DNA from: Streptomyces sp. NRRL S-1022
GTDB taxonomy: Bacteria; Actinomycetota; Actinomycetes; Streptomycetales; Streptomycetaceae
Direction of reading: 5' to 3'
NCBI RefSeq assembly: GCF_000720135.1
Contig: NZ_JOIU01000038.1
Span: 1 to 60,613, forward strand
Length of the DNA stretch: 60,613 bases
Positions 36,576-46,618 of the stretch are shown one piece after another. Each line of letters opens with the position of its first letter. Within the stretch, counting starts at the first letter, position 1. The notes under the pieces were generated by a model, which was not told the origin of the DNA, did not search any database, and saw nothing but the letters and a program-made list of their open reading frames with translations. A program made the translations under genes and the position numbers.

Positions 36576-37229
36576 TCAGCGGCGCTCCGGGCGACGGGCG
36601 TCGGCCGTCCGGGCCGTCAGCCGGCCGGCCGTCCGGTCCACCAGCCACGCGGTCACCGGTGTCACCGCCAGCGCGGTGCACCAGCCGCCGAGCGCGTCGG
36701 TCGGGTAGTGCGCGCCCAGGGCGACCTGCGCCCAGCCCATGGCGGCGCCGGCCACCAGCGCCGCGGCGAGCACCAGGAGTGTGCCGGCCGCCCCGCCGAG
36801 GCCGAGCCGGTGCGTGGCGAGGAGCGCCGCCATGACCGCGAGCGCGGTGAGGAAGGCGGTGTGCCCGCTCGGATAGGACAGGTTGCCGGCGCCGTGGATG
36901 GTGCGTCCCACCACGTGTTTGAGCAGCGTCGCCGTCCCCACGGTGGCGCCGACGCCGGCCACGACGAGCACCGCCGCGCGAGGACGCCGTAGCAGCAGGC
37001 AGACCGTCACGACGGCCACGACGAGCAACGTCGATCCGGCGGGCTCGCCCAGGAAGTCCAGGGCCAGGGCGAGGTGCCGCCACGGCGGACCGGCACCGTC
37101 CACCGCCGCCGCGATCCGCGCGTCCACCCTGCCGGGCATGCCGTCGCCGGCGTACCGGACTCCGAGCACGACGACCATCAGCGCGGCGAGCGCCGCGACC
37201 GTTCCGAGTCCCCGCCCGCTCCTCCCCAC
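36576..37229 (-). CDS. PAP2-family phosphatase
   Basis: A 217-residue membrane phosphatase of the PAP2 superfamily, with about six hydrophobic segments. The active-site motifs appear as KHVVGRT, SYPSGHTAF and QVALGAHYPTDALGG. The third normally reads SRxxxxxHxxxD; here the arginine position is glutamine. Substrates could be undecaprenyl pyrophosphate or phosphatidic acid. It converges on the exopolysaccharide locus, so it may recycle its lipid carrier, but that is inference. The GTG start at 37229 lies after a G-rich stretch. Confidence 0.78.
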   Translation of the reverse strand: MGRSGRGLGTVAALAALMVVVLGVRYAGDGMPGRVDARIAAAVDGAGPPWRHLALALDFLGEPAGSTLLVVAVVTVCLLLRRPRAAVLVVAGVGATVGTATLLKHVVGRTIHGAGNLSYPSGHTAFLTALAVMAALLATHRLGLGGAAGTLLVLAAALVAGAAMGWAQVALGAHYPTDALGGWCTALAVTPVTAWLVDRTAGRLTARTADARRPERR

Positions 37230-37449
37230 CAGGGAGCCCCCCGTCGCGTCCGGCCGGCATCAGTGATCCGCCCGCCACCTTAGCCAACCGGCAGGCGGCG
37301 AATCACCTGTACCCGACCTTGCGTGGGGTTCCCCACAATGTGCCCATTTCTGGACAGAGGTATGTCTATAAGTGGTTTTATGGCTGGTCGCACTCCTGTG
37401 GCGATCGGCGCGGGAATGCACACGACCAGCGACGACATGGGAGAAGCAC

Positions 37450-38679
37450 TTGACCACGCGGAGTAAACGACGCACCGGACTGGTCGCTGCGGCCGGCGTA
37501 CTCGGCGGCGTCCTCTCGGTCACGGCCCTCGGCGGTACGAGCAACGCCGCCGACAACGGCAACGGCCACGGCGACAAGGCCGGGAACAGCTCGGCGGCGC
37601 AGGAAGCCTCCGACGCCCGGATAACGATCACGCCCGGGCAGGGCGCCTACGGCGTCGGGACCGACGCCCCGGTCGGTGTCACCGTCGGCGACGGCAAGCT
37701 CACCCAGGTGACCATGACCGCCGTCGCGACCGGCACCGAGGTCCCGGGCACGCTGTCCGCGGACGGCACCTCCTGGAAGCCGGACGGCCGGCTGAAGCCT
37801 GCCACCAAGTACCAGATCGCCGCCGAGGCCGACGACGCCAAGGGCCGTTCCGCCTCCGGGAACGCCACGATCACCACGGTCTCCCCGGCCAACGACTTCA
37901 TCGGGCACGTCTCCCCCGCGAACGGCTCGACCGTCGGCGTGGGCATGCCGGTGACGGTCACCTTCGACAAGGCGGTCACCTACAAGGCCGCCGTGGAGTC
38001 GGAGATCCAGGTCAGCTCCAGCAGCGGCCAGCGGGTCGTCGGTCACTGGTTCGGCGACCACCGCCTGGACTTCCGTCCCGAGACCTACTGGAAGTCCGGC
38101 TCCACGGTCACCGTCACGCTCAGCCGACAGCAGGGCGTCCACAAGACGGTCACCTTCAAGATCGGCCGCAGCCAGATCAGCACCGTCGACGCGAAGACGA
38201 AGCGGATGACCGTCGTCCGGGACGGCAAGACGATCAAGAACATCCCGATCTCGTCGGGCAGCAGCGAGCACCCGACGTACAACGGGCGGATGGTGATCTC
38301 CGAGAAGTTCCGGCAGATCCACATGAACGGTGCGAGCGTCGGCCTCACGGAGAAGGACGGCAAGCCCTCCTACGACATCAAGGCCGTACCGCACGCCATG
38401 CGCCTGACCGACTCGGGCACCTTCATCCACGGCAACTACTGGGGTGCCGACTCCGTCTTCGGCAAGGCCAACACCAGCCACGGCTGCGTGGGCCTGAAGG
38501 ACGTCCGCGGCGGCGGCGACGCCAGGAAGCCCGCCGCGTGGTTCTTCGACCACTCGATGATCGGCGACGTCGTGACCGTGAAGAACTCCGACGACACGAC
38601 CACGCCGGCCCCGGACAACGGCCTCAGCGACTGGAACATGCCGTGGAGCGAGTGGGTCGCGGGCAGCCCGGCCGGCTGA
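37450..38679 (+). CDS. L,D-transpeptidase (YkuD domain, Ig-like domains)
   Basis: A 409-residue exported cell-wall crosslinking enzyme. A Sec signal peptide ends near TALGGTSNAA without a lipobox. Two Ig-like domains follow (ITITPGQGAYGVGTDAPVGV and FIGHVSPANGSTVGVGMPV), then the YkuD catalytic domain with TFIHGNYW and the SHGCVGL cysteine motif. It forms 3-3 peptidoglycan crosslinks, a common mode in actinomycetes. The TTG at 37450 is chosen because GGGAGA is about 6 bases upstream and MTTRSKRRTGL is a natural signal-peptide start; longer starts add an unsuitable sequence. Confidence 0.88.
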   Translation: MTTRSKRRTGLVAAAGVLGGVLSVTALGGTSNAADNGNGHGDKAGNSSAAQEASDARITITPGQGAYGVGTDAPVGVTVGDGKLTQVTMTAVATGTEVPGTLSADGTSWKPDGRLKPATKYQIAAEADDAKGRSASGNATITTVSPANDFIGHVSPANGSTVGVGMPVTVTFDKAVTYKAAVESEIQVSSSSGQRVVGHWFGDHRLDFRPETYWKSGSTVTVTLSRQQGVHKTVTFKIGRSQISTVDAKTKRMTVVRDGKTIKNIPISSGSSEHPTYNGRMVISEKFRQIHMNGASVGLTEKDGKPSYDIKAVPHAMRLTDSGTFIHGNYWGADSVFGKANTSHGCVGLKDVRGGGDARKPAAWFFDHSMIGDVVTVKNSDDTTTPAPDNGLSDWNMPWSEWVAGSPAG

Positions 38680-38725
38680 CGCCACGCCGACGCACCTGCC
38701 CCGACGCGTCCGGCGGCTCCTGGGG

Positions 38726-39706
38726 TCAGTCCAGCAGCCGGCGCCAGATGCGGGTGCGGTGCAGCAGGTACAGGGAGCCCAGCAGGACGACGGCCTGCAG
38801 CCCGATCGCGAGCAGCCAGAATTCGTCCCTGGTCTCCAGCCTGTTCGTCAGGAACGTGAAGTTCATGCCGAAGAACCCGGTGAGGAACGACAGCGGCAGG
38901 AAGATCACCGACACGATCGCCAGCCGGTTGAGCACGCCGTTCTGCTCGCCCGCGACGAGCGAGGAGTAGCTGGCGAAGGCCCGGCGGGTGGCGTCCTGGA
39001 AGGACTCGATGTCGGCGAGCACCATCCGTCCGGCGGTCTGGAACTCCCGGGCGTAGCGTTGCCGCTCCTCGGGGAAGGAAGGGTTCATCATCCGGCGGGT
39101 GAGGACGGCGTCGGTCGCCTGGAGGTAGGGCAGCAGGGCGTGGTGCAGCTGCGCGGAGCGCCTTCGCAGCTGCGCCAGCAGATAGATCTGCTGCGGGTGG
39201 CGGTCCTCGAACATCTCGTCCTCAAGCTCCTCGGTCCGCAGCAGGCTGTGCACGGCGGCCTGCCGGAAGGTGTCCAGGGCCTCCTGGAGCAGGAGGAAGA
39301 ACATGGTCACCGCGTCGGCCGGCCGGTCGTGCCGCAGCGCCGCGGTGACGCTCCGCGCGAGGCCCGCCTGGCCGCGGTGCGCGGTGACCAGGATCCGTTC
39401 GGTCACCACCGCGTGGACGTGGTCGATCTCCTCGCCGTGCACCACCGGCACCACGAAGCCGGCCCGCTCCCCCAGGAAGTCGGCCCGCACGGGCTCGCCG
39501 AACCTGCCGAACCAGTCCAGTTCCTCCGCGTCGAGACCCAGTTGCTCGGCGAGCGGTGGGTTCCGCTCCGGCGCGTCCCGGGGCAGCTCGACGTCGACGA
39601 GCAGGAAGGGCTCCACGGCCATCCGCTCCCGGGCCCCCGCGACGTCCGTGCGGATGACGGTCGCCTCCGGCATCAACACCACCGTTACGATCATCGCCCT
39701 CGCCAT
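38726..39706 (-). CDS. corA: CorA-family magnesium/cobalt transporter
   Basis: A 326-residue CorA-type divalent cation channel. After a long cytoplasmic helical domain come two membrane segments: IVSVIFLPLSFLTGFFGMNF, which contains the GMN selectivity motif, and AIGLQAVVLLGSLYLL, ending in basic residues. The ATG at 39706 is preceded by GGGACGG; an internal ATG at 39694 is an alternative, and longer frames look non-coding. It converges on the L,D-transpeptidase gene. Confidence 0.85.
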   Translation of the reverse strand: MARAMIVTVVLMPEATVIRTDVAGARERMAVEPFLLVDVELPRDAPERNPPLAEQLGLDAEELDWFGRFGEPVRADFLGERAGFVVPVVHGEEIDHVHAVVTERILVTAHRGQAGLARSVTAALRHDRPADAVTMFFLLLQEALDTFRQAAVHSLLRTEELEDEMFEDRHPQQIYLLAQLRRRSAQLHHALLPYLQATDAVLTRRMMNPSFPEERQRYAREFQTAGRMVLADIESFQDATRRAFASYSSLVAGEQNGVLNRLAIVSVIFLPLSFLTGFFGMNFTFLTNRLETRDEFWLLAIGLQAVVLLGSLYLLHRTRIWRRLLD

Positions 39707-39953
39707 CCGTCCCGGAACCCCTGGCTCCGAGCATCGGCGCGCGGCGGCGTTCACGCATCCCTGGCCACTCGCGCGCACCGGCAAAGGCCCGCCGAACGGA
39801 TGACAGGGCCCGGCAGCGCCTCATCGGCTTCGTCCCGCCCGGCTCACCGCAGCAGGCCCGGTTCCCGGCACCACCGCTCCGGCACGGCCGCCCCGTGCCG
39901 GGGCGGTTGTGCCGCACTCGCTGCGGGTTGATTCTTGAGGAAGGGGAGGGCGT

Positions 39954-42446
39954 GTGCCAGGCACCGGGGCTCGCGAGAACGGACGTGAGATGAAGACACC
40001 ATCGAACGGGCCCAGGGCCGATGGCCTTGTCGACCCGTTGAGGGTCACCCGGGCCGCCACCGTCATACTGGATCACCGCGGAGTGGTGACCGGCTGGAGT
40101 CCGGAGGCCGATCGGCTGCTCGGCTACCGGGCGCAGGAGATGCTCGGCCGTCCGGTCGACGCCGTGTCGGCGCGGGCCGCCTCGGATGAGGACGAAGGTT
40201 GGCTCAGCCCGCACAATCCCTCCCCTCGCGTCCGTGAGGTCACCCTGCGTCACCGTTCCGGGCGTCTGGTGCGGGTGGCCGCCGAGTGCCGCGGCCTTCC
40301 CGACACGGTCGCGGGCCCGGCGACCCTGCTGCTGCTGACGGATGCCGAGCTACTCGCGGAGTGGCAGCTGCAGCAGGCGATGCTGCACGGCATGGCGACG
40401 CAGTCTCCCGTCGGCCTGACGATCTACGACACCGATCTGCGCGTCGCATGGGCCAACCACGCGGCCCGGCAGGAGCTGCCCGGGCCCTTCGCGCAGTATC
40501 TGGGACGCCGCGAGGACGAGCTGTACCCGGGTAGCCAGGTGCTCTCCGCACTGCACCCGCCCTCCGTCACCCAGGTGATGCGCAAAGTGCTCGACACGGG
40601 GCGGACCGTCGTGGACCTGCACTACCGGGGCTGCCCCCCGTCGGATCCCGGCCGGGAACACGTGTGGTCGCTCTCCTACTACCGGCTGCAGGACGAGGAG
40701 GGACGGCCGCTGGGGGTCTGCGAGGAATCCGTGGACGTCACCGACCTGTACCGGGCCCAGCGGCGGCTGGACCTGCTGAACGAGGCCGGTTCCGTGATCG
40801 GCAGCACGCTGGACCTCGAACACACGGTGTGGGAACTGGCCGAGGTCCTGGTGCCACGGGTCGCCGACTTCATCGCCGTGGACCTGATGGGCGCCGTACT
40901 GGCCGGCAGGGAACCCGACACCGGGGGCCCCGGCAGATCCGGCGACCTGCGCCGGGTCGTGCACCGCTCGGTCCGGGAGGACCTGCCCGAAGCCGTCGTC
41001 GTACCGGGGGAACGGGCCGACTACCCCGAAGGCTCACCGCAGTGGCAGTGCCTGGCGACCGGGGCGCCGGTACTGAACGCCGCGCTCAAGTCGGCCGGCC
41101 CCTGGCTGCTCGACGACCCCGTACGCAGTGCGCGCATGCACAAGCTGGGCATCCATTCCCACATGGTGGTTCCGCTCCGGGCCCGGGGAGTCACCATGGG
41201 CGTGGCCACCCTCATGCGCTGGCGTGATCCGCTCGCCTTCGTCCCCGAAGACCTGCTGCTCGTGGAGGAACTGGCGGGACGTGCCGCCATCTGCATCGAC
41301 AACGCACGCCGGTTCCACCGCGAGCACAGGTCCGCACTCACCCTGCAGCGAAGCCTGCTGCCGTCCAGGCTGCCCGCGCATTCGGCGGTGGAGGCGGCCT
41401 ACCGGTACCTGCCCGCGGACACCGAGGCGGGCGTGGGCGGCGACTGGTTCGATGTGCTGCCCCTTGCCTGCGGCCGCGTGGGCCTGGTCGTCGGCGACGT
41501 CGTCGGCCACGGCATCCGTGCCGCGGCCACCATGGGACGCCTGCGTACCGCGGTGCACACCCTGGCCGACCTCGACCCGGCGCCGGAGGAACTGCTCTCC
41601 CACCTCGACGACCTGGTCAGCCGCCTGGCCGACGAGGCGGAGGAAGCGCATCCGTCGGGAGTCGAGGGCGTGGTCGGCGCCACCTGCCTGTACGGCGTCT
41701 ACGACCCCGTCACCCGCCGTGCCACCTTCGCCCGCGCGGGCCAGCCGCCCCCGGCTCTGGCCCACCTGGAGCAGCCGGTGGAGTTCCTCGGCATTCCGGC
41801 CGGCCCGCCCCTGGGCATGGGCTGGCTGCCGTTCGAGTCGGCTGAAGTGGACATTCCGCCGGGCTCGGTCCTGGCCCTCTACACCGACGGCCTGCTGACG
41901 GCTTCCGACGGCGACACGGACACCGGGCTGGAGCGGCTCAGCTTCGCCCTCGCTCACCCCGACCGTCCCCTGGAGGACATCTGCGACACCGTGGAGCGCG
42001 TCCTGCTGCCCGACCGCCCCCGCGACGACGTCGCCTTCCTCGTCGCCCGGCCCCGCCCGCTGGCCCCCGAGAACGTCGCCACGTGGGACCTGGCCTTCCA
42101 GGCGACGTCCGTGCGAAGGGCCCGCGTGCTGACCGACGAGCGCCTCGCCCAGTGGCAGCTGGACGAACTGGCCTTCTCCGCGGAACTGATCGTCAGCGAA
42201 CTGGTCACGAACGCCATCCGGCACGCGTGCGGCCCCGTCGAGCTCCGCCTCATCCGCACCGAGACCCGGCTCGTCTGCGCGGTGTCCGACCACAGCAGTA
42301 CCTCCCCCCACCTGCGTCGGGCCACGGCCGGCGAGGAAGGGGGCCGCGGTCTGTTCCTGGTGGCCCAGATCGCCCTGCGCTGGGGGACCCGCTACACCCA
42401 CGACGGCAAGATCATCTGGGCGGAGCTGCCCCTGCCGGGCCCGTGA
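39954..42446 (+). CDS. PAS-PAS-GAF-SpoIIE phosphatase with C-terminal HATPase domain
   Basis: An 830-residue signalling protein typical of Streptomyces. In order it has two PAS domains (ATVILDHRGVVTGWSPEADR; VGLTIYDTDLRVAWANHAAR), a GAF domain to about residue 470, a PP2C/SpoIIE phosphatase domain (DTEAGVGGDWFDVLPL, VVGDVVGHGIRAAATMG, ALYTDGLL) and a C-terminal anti-sigma-factor-like HATPase (ELIVSELVTNAIRHA). Such proteins control sigma factors by phosphorylating and dephosphorylating anti-anti-sigma partners. The start is a GTG at 39954 preceded by GGAAGGGGAGG. Confidence 0.88.
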   Translation: MPGTGARENGREMKTPSNGPRADGLVDPLRVTRAATVILDHRGVVTGWSPEADRLLGYRAQEMLGRPVDAVSARAASDEDEGWLSPHNPSPRVREVTLRHRSGRLVRVAAECRGLPDTVAGPATLLLLTDAELLAEWQLQQAMLHGMATQSPVGLTIYDTDLRVAWANHAARQELPGPFAQYLGRREDELYPGSQVLSALHPPSVTQVMRKVLDTGRTVVDLHYRGCPPSDPGREHVWSLSYYRLQDEEGRPLGVCEESVDVTDLYRAQRRLDLLNEAGSVIGSTLDLEHTVWELAEVLVPRVADFIAVDLMGAVLAGREPDTGGPGRSGDLRRVVHRSVREDLPEAVVVPGERADYPEGSPQWQCLATGAPVLNAALKSAGPWLLDDPVRSARMHKLGIHSHMVVPLRARGVTMGVATLMRWRDPLAFVPEDLLLVEELAGRAAICIDNARRFHREHRSALTLQRSLLPSRLPAHSAVEAAYRYLPADTEAGVGGDWFDVLPLACGRVGLVVGDVVGHGIRAAATMGRLRTAVHTLADLDPAPEELLSHLDDLVSRLADEAEEAHPSGVEGVVGATCLYGVYDPVTRRATFARAGQPPPALAHLEQPVEFLGIPAGPPLGMGWLPFESAEVDIPPGSVLALYTDGLLTASDGDTDTGLERLSFALAHPDRPLEDICDTVERVLLPDRPRDDVAFLVARPRPLAPENVATWDLAFQATSVRRARVLTDERLAQWQLDELAFSAELIVSELVTNAIRHACGPVELRLIRTETRLVCAVSDHSSTSPHLRRATAGEEGGRGLFLVAQIALRWGTRYTHDGKIIWAELPLPGP

Positions 42447-42610
42447 GCCGATACGGGGTGGTTTACCCCATGTGATGGTTTACCGCGCATCAGGCGCGGC
42501 ACTCGGGCGCCACGGGCGACCCCTCGGAGAGGTCCTCGCCGTGCGATGCACCGGGCAGGCGCATCGGGAGCCAGTCCGGCGGCGCAGCCGGGCGGAACAG
42601 AAGGCGATCG

Positions 42611-43705
42611 ATGACGACGATCGGTGTGGAAGAGGAGTACCTGCTGCTCGACCCGGTCACGGGACTGCCGGTGCCCCTCGGGGACAAGGTGCTTGCCACC
42701 GCGGGCCTGGGGCACCTCGTGGCCGACCATGAGGTGCAGTGCGAGCTGCTGCAGGCGCAGGTCGAGGTGGCCACGCCGGTGTGCGGCACGCTGGAGGAGG
42801 TCGGCGGACACCTGCTCCGGCTACGGCATGCCGTCGGGGCGGCCGCCGAGACGCACGGCTGCCGGATCGCGGCCTGCGCGACACCCCCGCTGCGCCACGG
42901 CCGCCCCGTGGCCGTCACCGACCAGGCCCGGTACCGGGCCATGCTCACCCAGGCGCCCCAGCTCGTGGCGGAGCAGCTGGTCAACGGCATGCACGTGCAC
43001 GTCGGGGTCCCCAGCCGGGAGACCGCCCTGCAGATCCTGAACCGGATCAGGGTGTGGCTGCCGGCCCTGACCGCCCTGTCCGCGAACTCTCCGCTGTGGG
43101 ACGGCCACGACACCGGCTTCGCCAGCTGGCGCACCGTGATCTTCAGCCGGTGGCCGGTCAGCGGCATGCCCCCGCACTTCGCCGACATCGCCGACCACGA
43201 CCGGCGCGTGCAGCGGCTGCTGGACTGCGGTCTGATCTCGGACACCGGGCAGTTGTACTGGCAGGCGCGGCTCTCGGCGCGGTACCCCACCATCGAGGTG
43301 CGGTGCCTGGACGTGCAGCTGGGCGCGGACGACGCGGTGATGCTCACGGGCCTCGTCCGGGCTCTGGTGCAGACCGCGCTGGCGGAGTCCGCCGCCGGCG
43401 CTCCCGAGCTGGACTGTGACCAGGAACTGCTGCAGGGGAGCATGTGGCACGCCGCCCGGCACGGGCTGAGCGGCACTCTGGTCGACCCCGGCGGCCGGCA
43501 GCGCCGGGCCGGCGAGATGCTGTACGAGCTGCTGCGCCACGTCGCCCCCGCCCTCGACGCGTCCGGTGACAGCCGGCAGGTGACGGCCCTGGTCCACCGG
43601 CTCCTCCAGAGCGGCACCGGCGCGGACCGGCAACGTGACGCCCTCGCCCAGGGCGGCCTGCCCGCGGTCACCGACCTGATCCTCGCCCAGAGCACCATGC
43701 CCTGA
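42611..43705 (+). CDS. carboxylate-amine ligase, YbdK/glutamate-cysteine ligase type 2 family
   Basis: A 364-residue GCS2-family ligase. Landmarks are [19 protein letters not shown] at the N-terminus (the conserved Glu-rich metal/ATP motif), [16 protein letters not shown], and [10 protein letters not shown]. It would form a gamma-glutamyl or similar amide bond with ATP. In actinomycetes these proteins are separate from mycothiol synthesis and often of unknown substrate. It stands alone, 164 bases after the SpoIIE phosphatase gene. Confidence 0.85.
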   Translation: MTTIGVEEEYLLLDPVTGLPVPLGDKVLATAGLGHLVADHEVQCELLQAQVEVATPVCGTLEEVGGHLLRLRHAVGAAAETHGCRIAACATPPLRHGRPVAVTDQARYRAMLTQAPQLVAEQLVNGMHVHVGVPSRETALQILNRIRVWLPALTALSANSPLWDGHDTGFASWRTVIFSRWPVSGMPPHFADIADHDRRVQRLLDCGLISDTGQLYWQARLSARYPTIEVRCLDVQLGADDAVMLTGLVRALVQTALAESAAGAPELDCDQELLQGSMWHAARHGLSGTLVDPGGRQRRAGEMLYELLRHVAPALDASGDSRQVTALVHRLLQSGTGADRQRDALAQGGLPAVTDLILAQSTMP

Positions 43706-43737
43706 CCAACACCGTCGGTCGTCCGGGCCGCCCGCCG

Positions 43738-44703
43738 TCAGCTGCCGTGCCGGGTCTCCGTCCCCGTGCTCCGCCGCTGCGCCTGCCCCTCGTCCGGCGC
43801 CTGGCCGTCCCGGCCCTGGCGACGCAGGCGGATCTCGACGTGGCCGTCGGCGATCCGGGTCTCGAAGGACGGCTGGGGTGCGGTGGCCGGGCCGCGGACG
43901 TTCCAGCCGTCCGAGAGCCGGAAGACACTGCCGTGCCAGGGGCACTGGACGCAGCCGTCGCTGACCGTGCCCTCGGAGAGCGGCCCGGCGAGGTGGCTGC
44001 ACCGCTCGGCCAGGGCGTGGACCGCCCCTCCGGATTCCCGGACGACCAGGACCGGGACGTCGTCCACGCTGCGCCGCACCGGCCGGTCGACCGGGAACTC
44101 GGCCACGGCTCCGATCCGGTGCCAGCCCTGGGTGACGACGTGCGGGACCTCTTCGGCGTGGTTCGCGCCGGACGCCTGGCGGTAGGCCAGGTGGCCGCCC
44201 AGCATGCCGCCGACCGCGACCGCCGTCAGCCCCAGGAAGCCGTAGGCCCGGCCCGCCGCGTGCCGTCCCCGGACGCGGCTGGTGAGCGAGGCGGCGTACA
44301 GGCCGACGGCCGCCGAGTTGGCGAGGGCGTGCGCGAGTCCGACACGCTGCTGCTGGCGGTGCAGCTCCGCCCAGTCGACCCAGCCCGCCAGGGCCGCGGG
44401 CGCGGCGGAGGTGAGGCCGACGCCGACCAGCAGACCCGCCTCGCGGGAGCGGCCGGGGTACAGGTCCAGTACGGCCGCCGACAGCCAGCTGCCGATCGGC
44501 ACCTGCACCATCAGCGGGTGCACCGGGTGCCCCAGCCACCTGCCGTGCAGGAGGTCCCGCCCGTTGCCGAGCGGCAGGGCCTGCACCTTCTTGCGGACCG
44601 CGTCGATCACCGTGTCGGCCATGGGCTCCCGCTCCAGGCGGTCCAGCATGCGCAGGAGGCGGCTCTGCCGCATCCGCGAACGACGGCGTGGCGTAGTACT
44701 CAT
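43738..44703 (-). CDS. DUF2231 membrane domain - Rieske [2Fe-2S] domain protein
   Basis: A 321-residue fusion. The N-terminal 190 residues form a DUF2231 membrane domain with GRWLGHPVHPLMVQVPIGSW and four hydrophobic segments; a soluble Rieske domain follows (CSHLAGPLSEG and CVQCPWHGSVF, giving CxH and CxxH ligands). It probably passes electrons at the membrane; its partner is unknown. The ATG at 44703 begins MSTTPRRRSRMRQS; longer frames lack coding character. Confidence 0.85.
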   Translation of the reverse strand: MSTTPRRRSRMRQSRLLRMLDRLEREPMADTVIDAVRKKVQALPLGNGRDLLHGRWLGHPVHPLMVQVPIGSWLSAAVLDLYPGRSREAGLLVGVGLTSAAPAALAGWVDWAELHRQQQRVGLAHALANSAAVGLYAASLTSRVRGRHAAGRAYGFLGLTAVAVGGMLGGHLAYRQASGANHAEEVPHVVTQGWHRIGAVAEFPVDRPVRRSVDDVPVLVVRESGGAVHALAERCSHLAGPLSEGTVSDGCVQCPWHGSVFRLSDGWNVRGPATAPQPSFETRIADGHVEIRLRRQGRDGQAPDEGQAQRRSTGTETRHGS

Positions 44704-45104
44704 GGTCGGCCGGGTTTCCCCCCGCACGGACGGCAAACAGCGCGGAAGCCGCTGCGCGGGCGCGCCGGGATGCGGTGCGGCGGAATGGTCGGGTCCTGGT
44801 CCGGGACGGCCGGCGCGGGCGGCACCGTACCGCGCCGCGCCGGAGCGCCCTCGCCGCGGTGCCCGCCGGCGCGGTCGGGACCGCCGGGCGGCGGGTGGCG
44901 CGGGGCTCGGCGGCCGTCCGACCGGTCCGGCGGGCAAGGCGCCGTCGCCGACCGGGCTTTGGGCGTGGAACACCGTGCAGTCCGGTGGCGGACACTCTCC
45001 TGCGCCGCGGGGCTGTGTCGTGCGTGCAAAGGGCTCTTGGAAGCGCAAAATGGGATCATGCAGGGCTTCTGCATCACCAGCCCCTCAGGCGGGGAGGTAC
45101 ACAG
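44704..45104. other. 401-bp intergenic region, no gene seen
   Basis: A divergent promoter region between the DUF2231-Rieske gene and the 47-residue peptide gene. Frames here are GC-rich but lack coding character. A short palindrome, ATGCAG-GGCTT-CTGCAT, lies at about 45057-45073, close to the start of the small gene. Confidence 0.4.
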
Positions 45105-45248
45105 ATGCCACAGACCACGCGTTCCAAGCCCTATTTCGAGCTTCGCATCGGCGGCTTCCACGCCACCTCCGACCGCCTCCCGGTGCGGTTCCTGGCACTC
45201 GTGTCCAGCGCGGTGACCGGCGCCGCCGCGTTCCTCTGGAGACGCTGA
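45105..45248 (+). CDS. small membrane peptide, 47 aa
   Basis: A short protein, MPQTTRSKPYFELRIGGFHA at the start, ending in a single hydrophobic helix (FLALVSSAVTGAAAFLW) and a basic tail. GGGAGG lies 8 bases before the ATG, which supports translation. Short proteins with a YFELxIGG start followed by one helix recur in Streptomyces by my recollection, but I know of no assigned function. It sits directly ahead of a SpoIIE-type phosphatase gene on the same strand. Confidence 0.6.
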   Translation: MPQTTRSKPYFELRIGGFHATSDRLPVRFLALVSSAVTGAAAFLWRR

Positions 45249-45397
45249 CCGGCCGGGTCGGGAGGGTTCGACAGGGTGGGAAGCCGCGAGGCGCGGAAGC
45301 GTCCACGGCGCCGCCCGGGCGGCCGTGCCGCGCGGCCGGCGCGCACGTGAGGAAGCACGGGATCGGTGTGAGACTGGGCGAGGAAGAGGTGATCCCC

Positions 45398-46618
45398 GTG
45401 CCGGATCCGCCACACGCCCACACCGACCGCGGCCCCCATCCCGACCCCGCCGTCGACGAGAACCGGCTCGAACAGCTCATCTCCCGGGCACAGACGGCCC
45501 TGCCGGTGGAACTGCCCGCACTGGCCGGGCAGTGCGCCTCGGCGCTGGGCCTGGGCACCGCGCTGATCTACCTCGCCGACCTGCAACAGCGGCTGCTCGT
45601 TCCCCTCGACGAGGCCGTGGAATCGCTGGCCGTGGACCACTCGTCGGCAGGCTGGGCGTACCGCACGGTCGCCCCGAGGGTGGTCGACGCCGATGACGGC
45701 CTGATCGTCTGGATGCCCCTCGTCGACGGTGCGGAGCGGCTGGGCGTGCTGGCGGTGCGCACCGCCTCGCTCGACGGGCGGCTGATGCGCCGCAGCCGGA
45801 TGCTGGCCGATCTGTTCGCCATGCTGATCACCTCCAAGCGCGCCTACAGCGACTGGCTCGCCGCCCGCACGCGCAGCGCAGTCATGCAGCTGCCCGCCGA
45901 GATGCTGCGGGCCTTCCTGCCCCCGCGCACCATCGGCAGCAGCAGGTGCGTATCGACCGCGGTCCTGGAACCGGCGTACGACATCGCCGGCGACGCCTTC
46001 GACCACTCGGTGGTCAAGCACGTGCTGCACACGATGATCCTCGACGGCATGGGGCACGATCTGACCGCCGGCCTGACCACCTCGGTCGCCATGGCGGCGG
46101 CGCGCAACACCCGCCGCCGCGGCGGTGACCTGACCGAGGTCGTCGGCTCCGTCGACCGGGCGTTGGCCGAGTGGCTGCCCGACCACTTCTGCACCGGTGT
46201 GCTGTGCCGGCTCGACGCGGAGACCGGGGTACTGCGCTGGGTCAACTGCGGTCACCCCGCACCGTTGTTGATCCGTGACGAGCGGGTGCTCACCGGCGCG
46301 CTGGACAGCCCCCCGCAACCGCCGATCGGCCTGGCCGGCCCGCTCTTCCCGACGGCCCGGCAGATCAACGAGACGAAGCTGGAACCGGGTGACTGCGTCC
46401 TGCTGTACACCGACGGTGTCGTGGAGGCGCGCGACGAGAACGGTGCGGAGTTCGGGCTCGGCCGGTTCACCGACTTCATCATCCGCTCCGACGCCGCCGG
46501 CGAGCGACCGGCCGAGGTGCTGCGGCTGCTCATCCACGCCATCCTCGACTACCAGCGCAACCAGCTACGGGACGACGCGACCATCCTGCTCTTCGAATGG
46601 CGCCCGCAGGATCCGTGA
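45398..46618 (+). CDS. SpoIIE-type PP2C phosphatase with GAF-like domain
   Basis: A 406-residue protein: a GAF-like N-terminal domain (VDENRLEQLISRAQ to about residue 150) and a SpoIIE/PP2C phosphatase domain (PAYDIAGDAFDHSVVKHVLH, ILDGMGHDLTAG, VLLYTDGVVEARDENG). No kinase domain follows. It probably dephosphorylates an anti-anti-sigma factor. The GTG at 45398 has AGAGG 8 bases upstream; earlier in-frame GTG codons at 45389 and 45366 are possible. Its stop is inside the arm of a very long hairpin. Confidence 0.83.
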   Translation: MPDPPHAHTDRGPHPDPAVDENRLEQLISRAQTALPVELPALAGQCASALGLGTALIYLADLQQRLLVPLDEAVESLAVDHSSAGWAYRTVAPRVVDADDGLIVWMPLVDGAERLGVLAVRTASLDGRLMRRSRMLADLFAMLITSKRAYSDWLAARTRSAVMQLPAEMLRAFLPPRTIGSSRCVSTAVLEPAYDIAGDAFDHSVVKHVLHTMILDGMGHDLTAGLTTSVAMAAARNTRRRGGDLTEVVGSVDRALAEWLPDHFCTGVLCRLDAETGVLRWVNCGHPAPLLIRDERVLTGALDSPPQPPIGLAGPLFPTARQINETKLEPGDCVLLYTDGVVEARDENGAEFGLGRFTDFIIRSDAAGERPAEVLRLLIHAILDYQRNQLRDDATILLFEWRPQDP

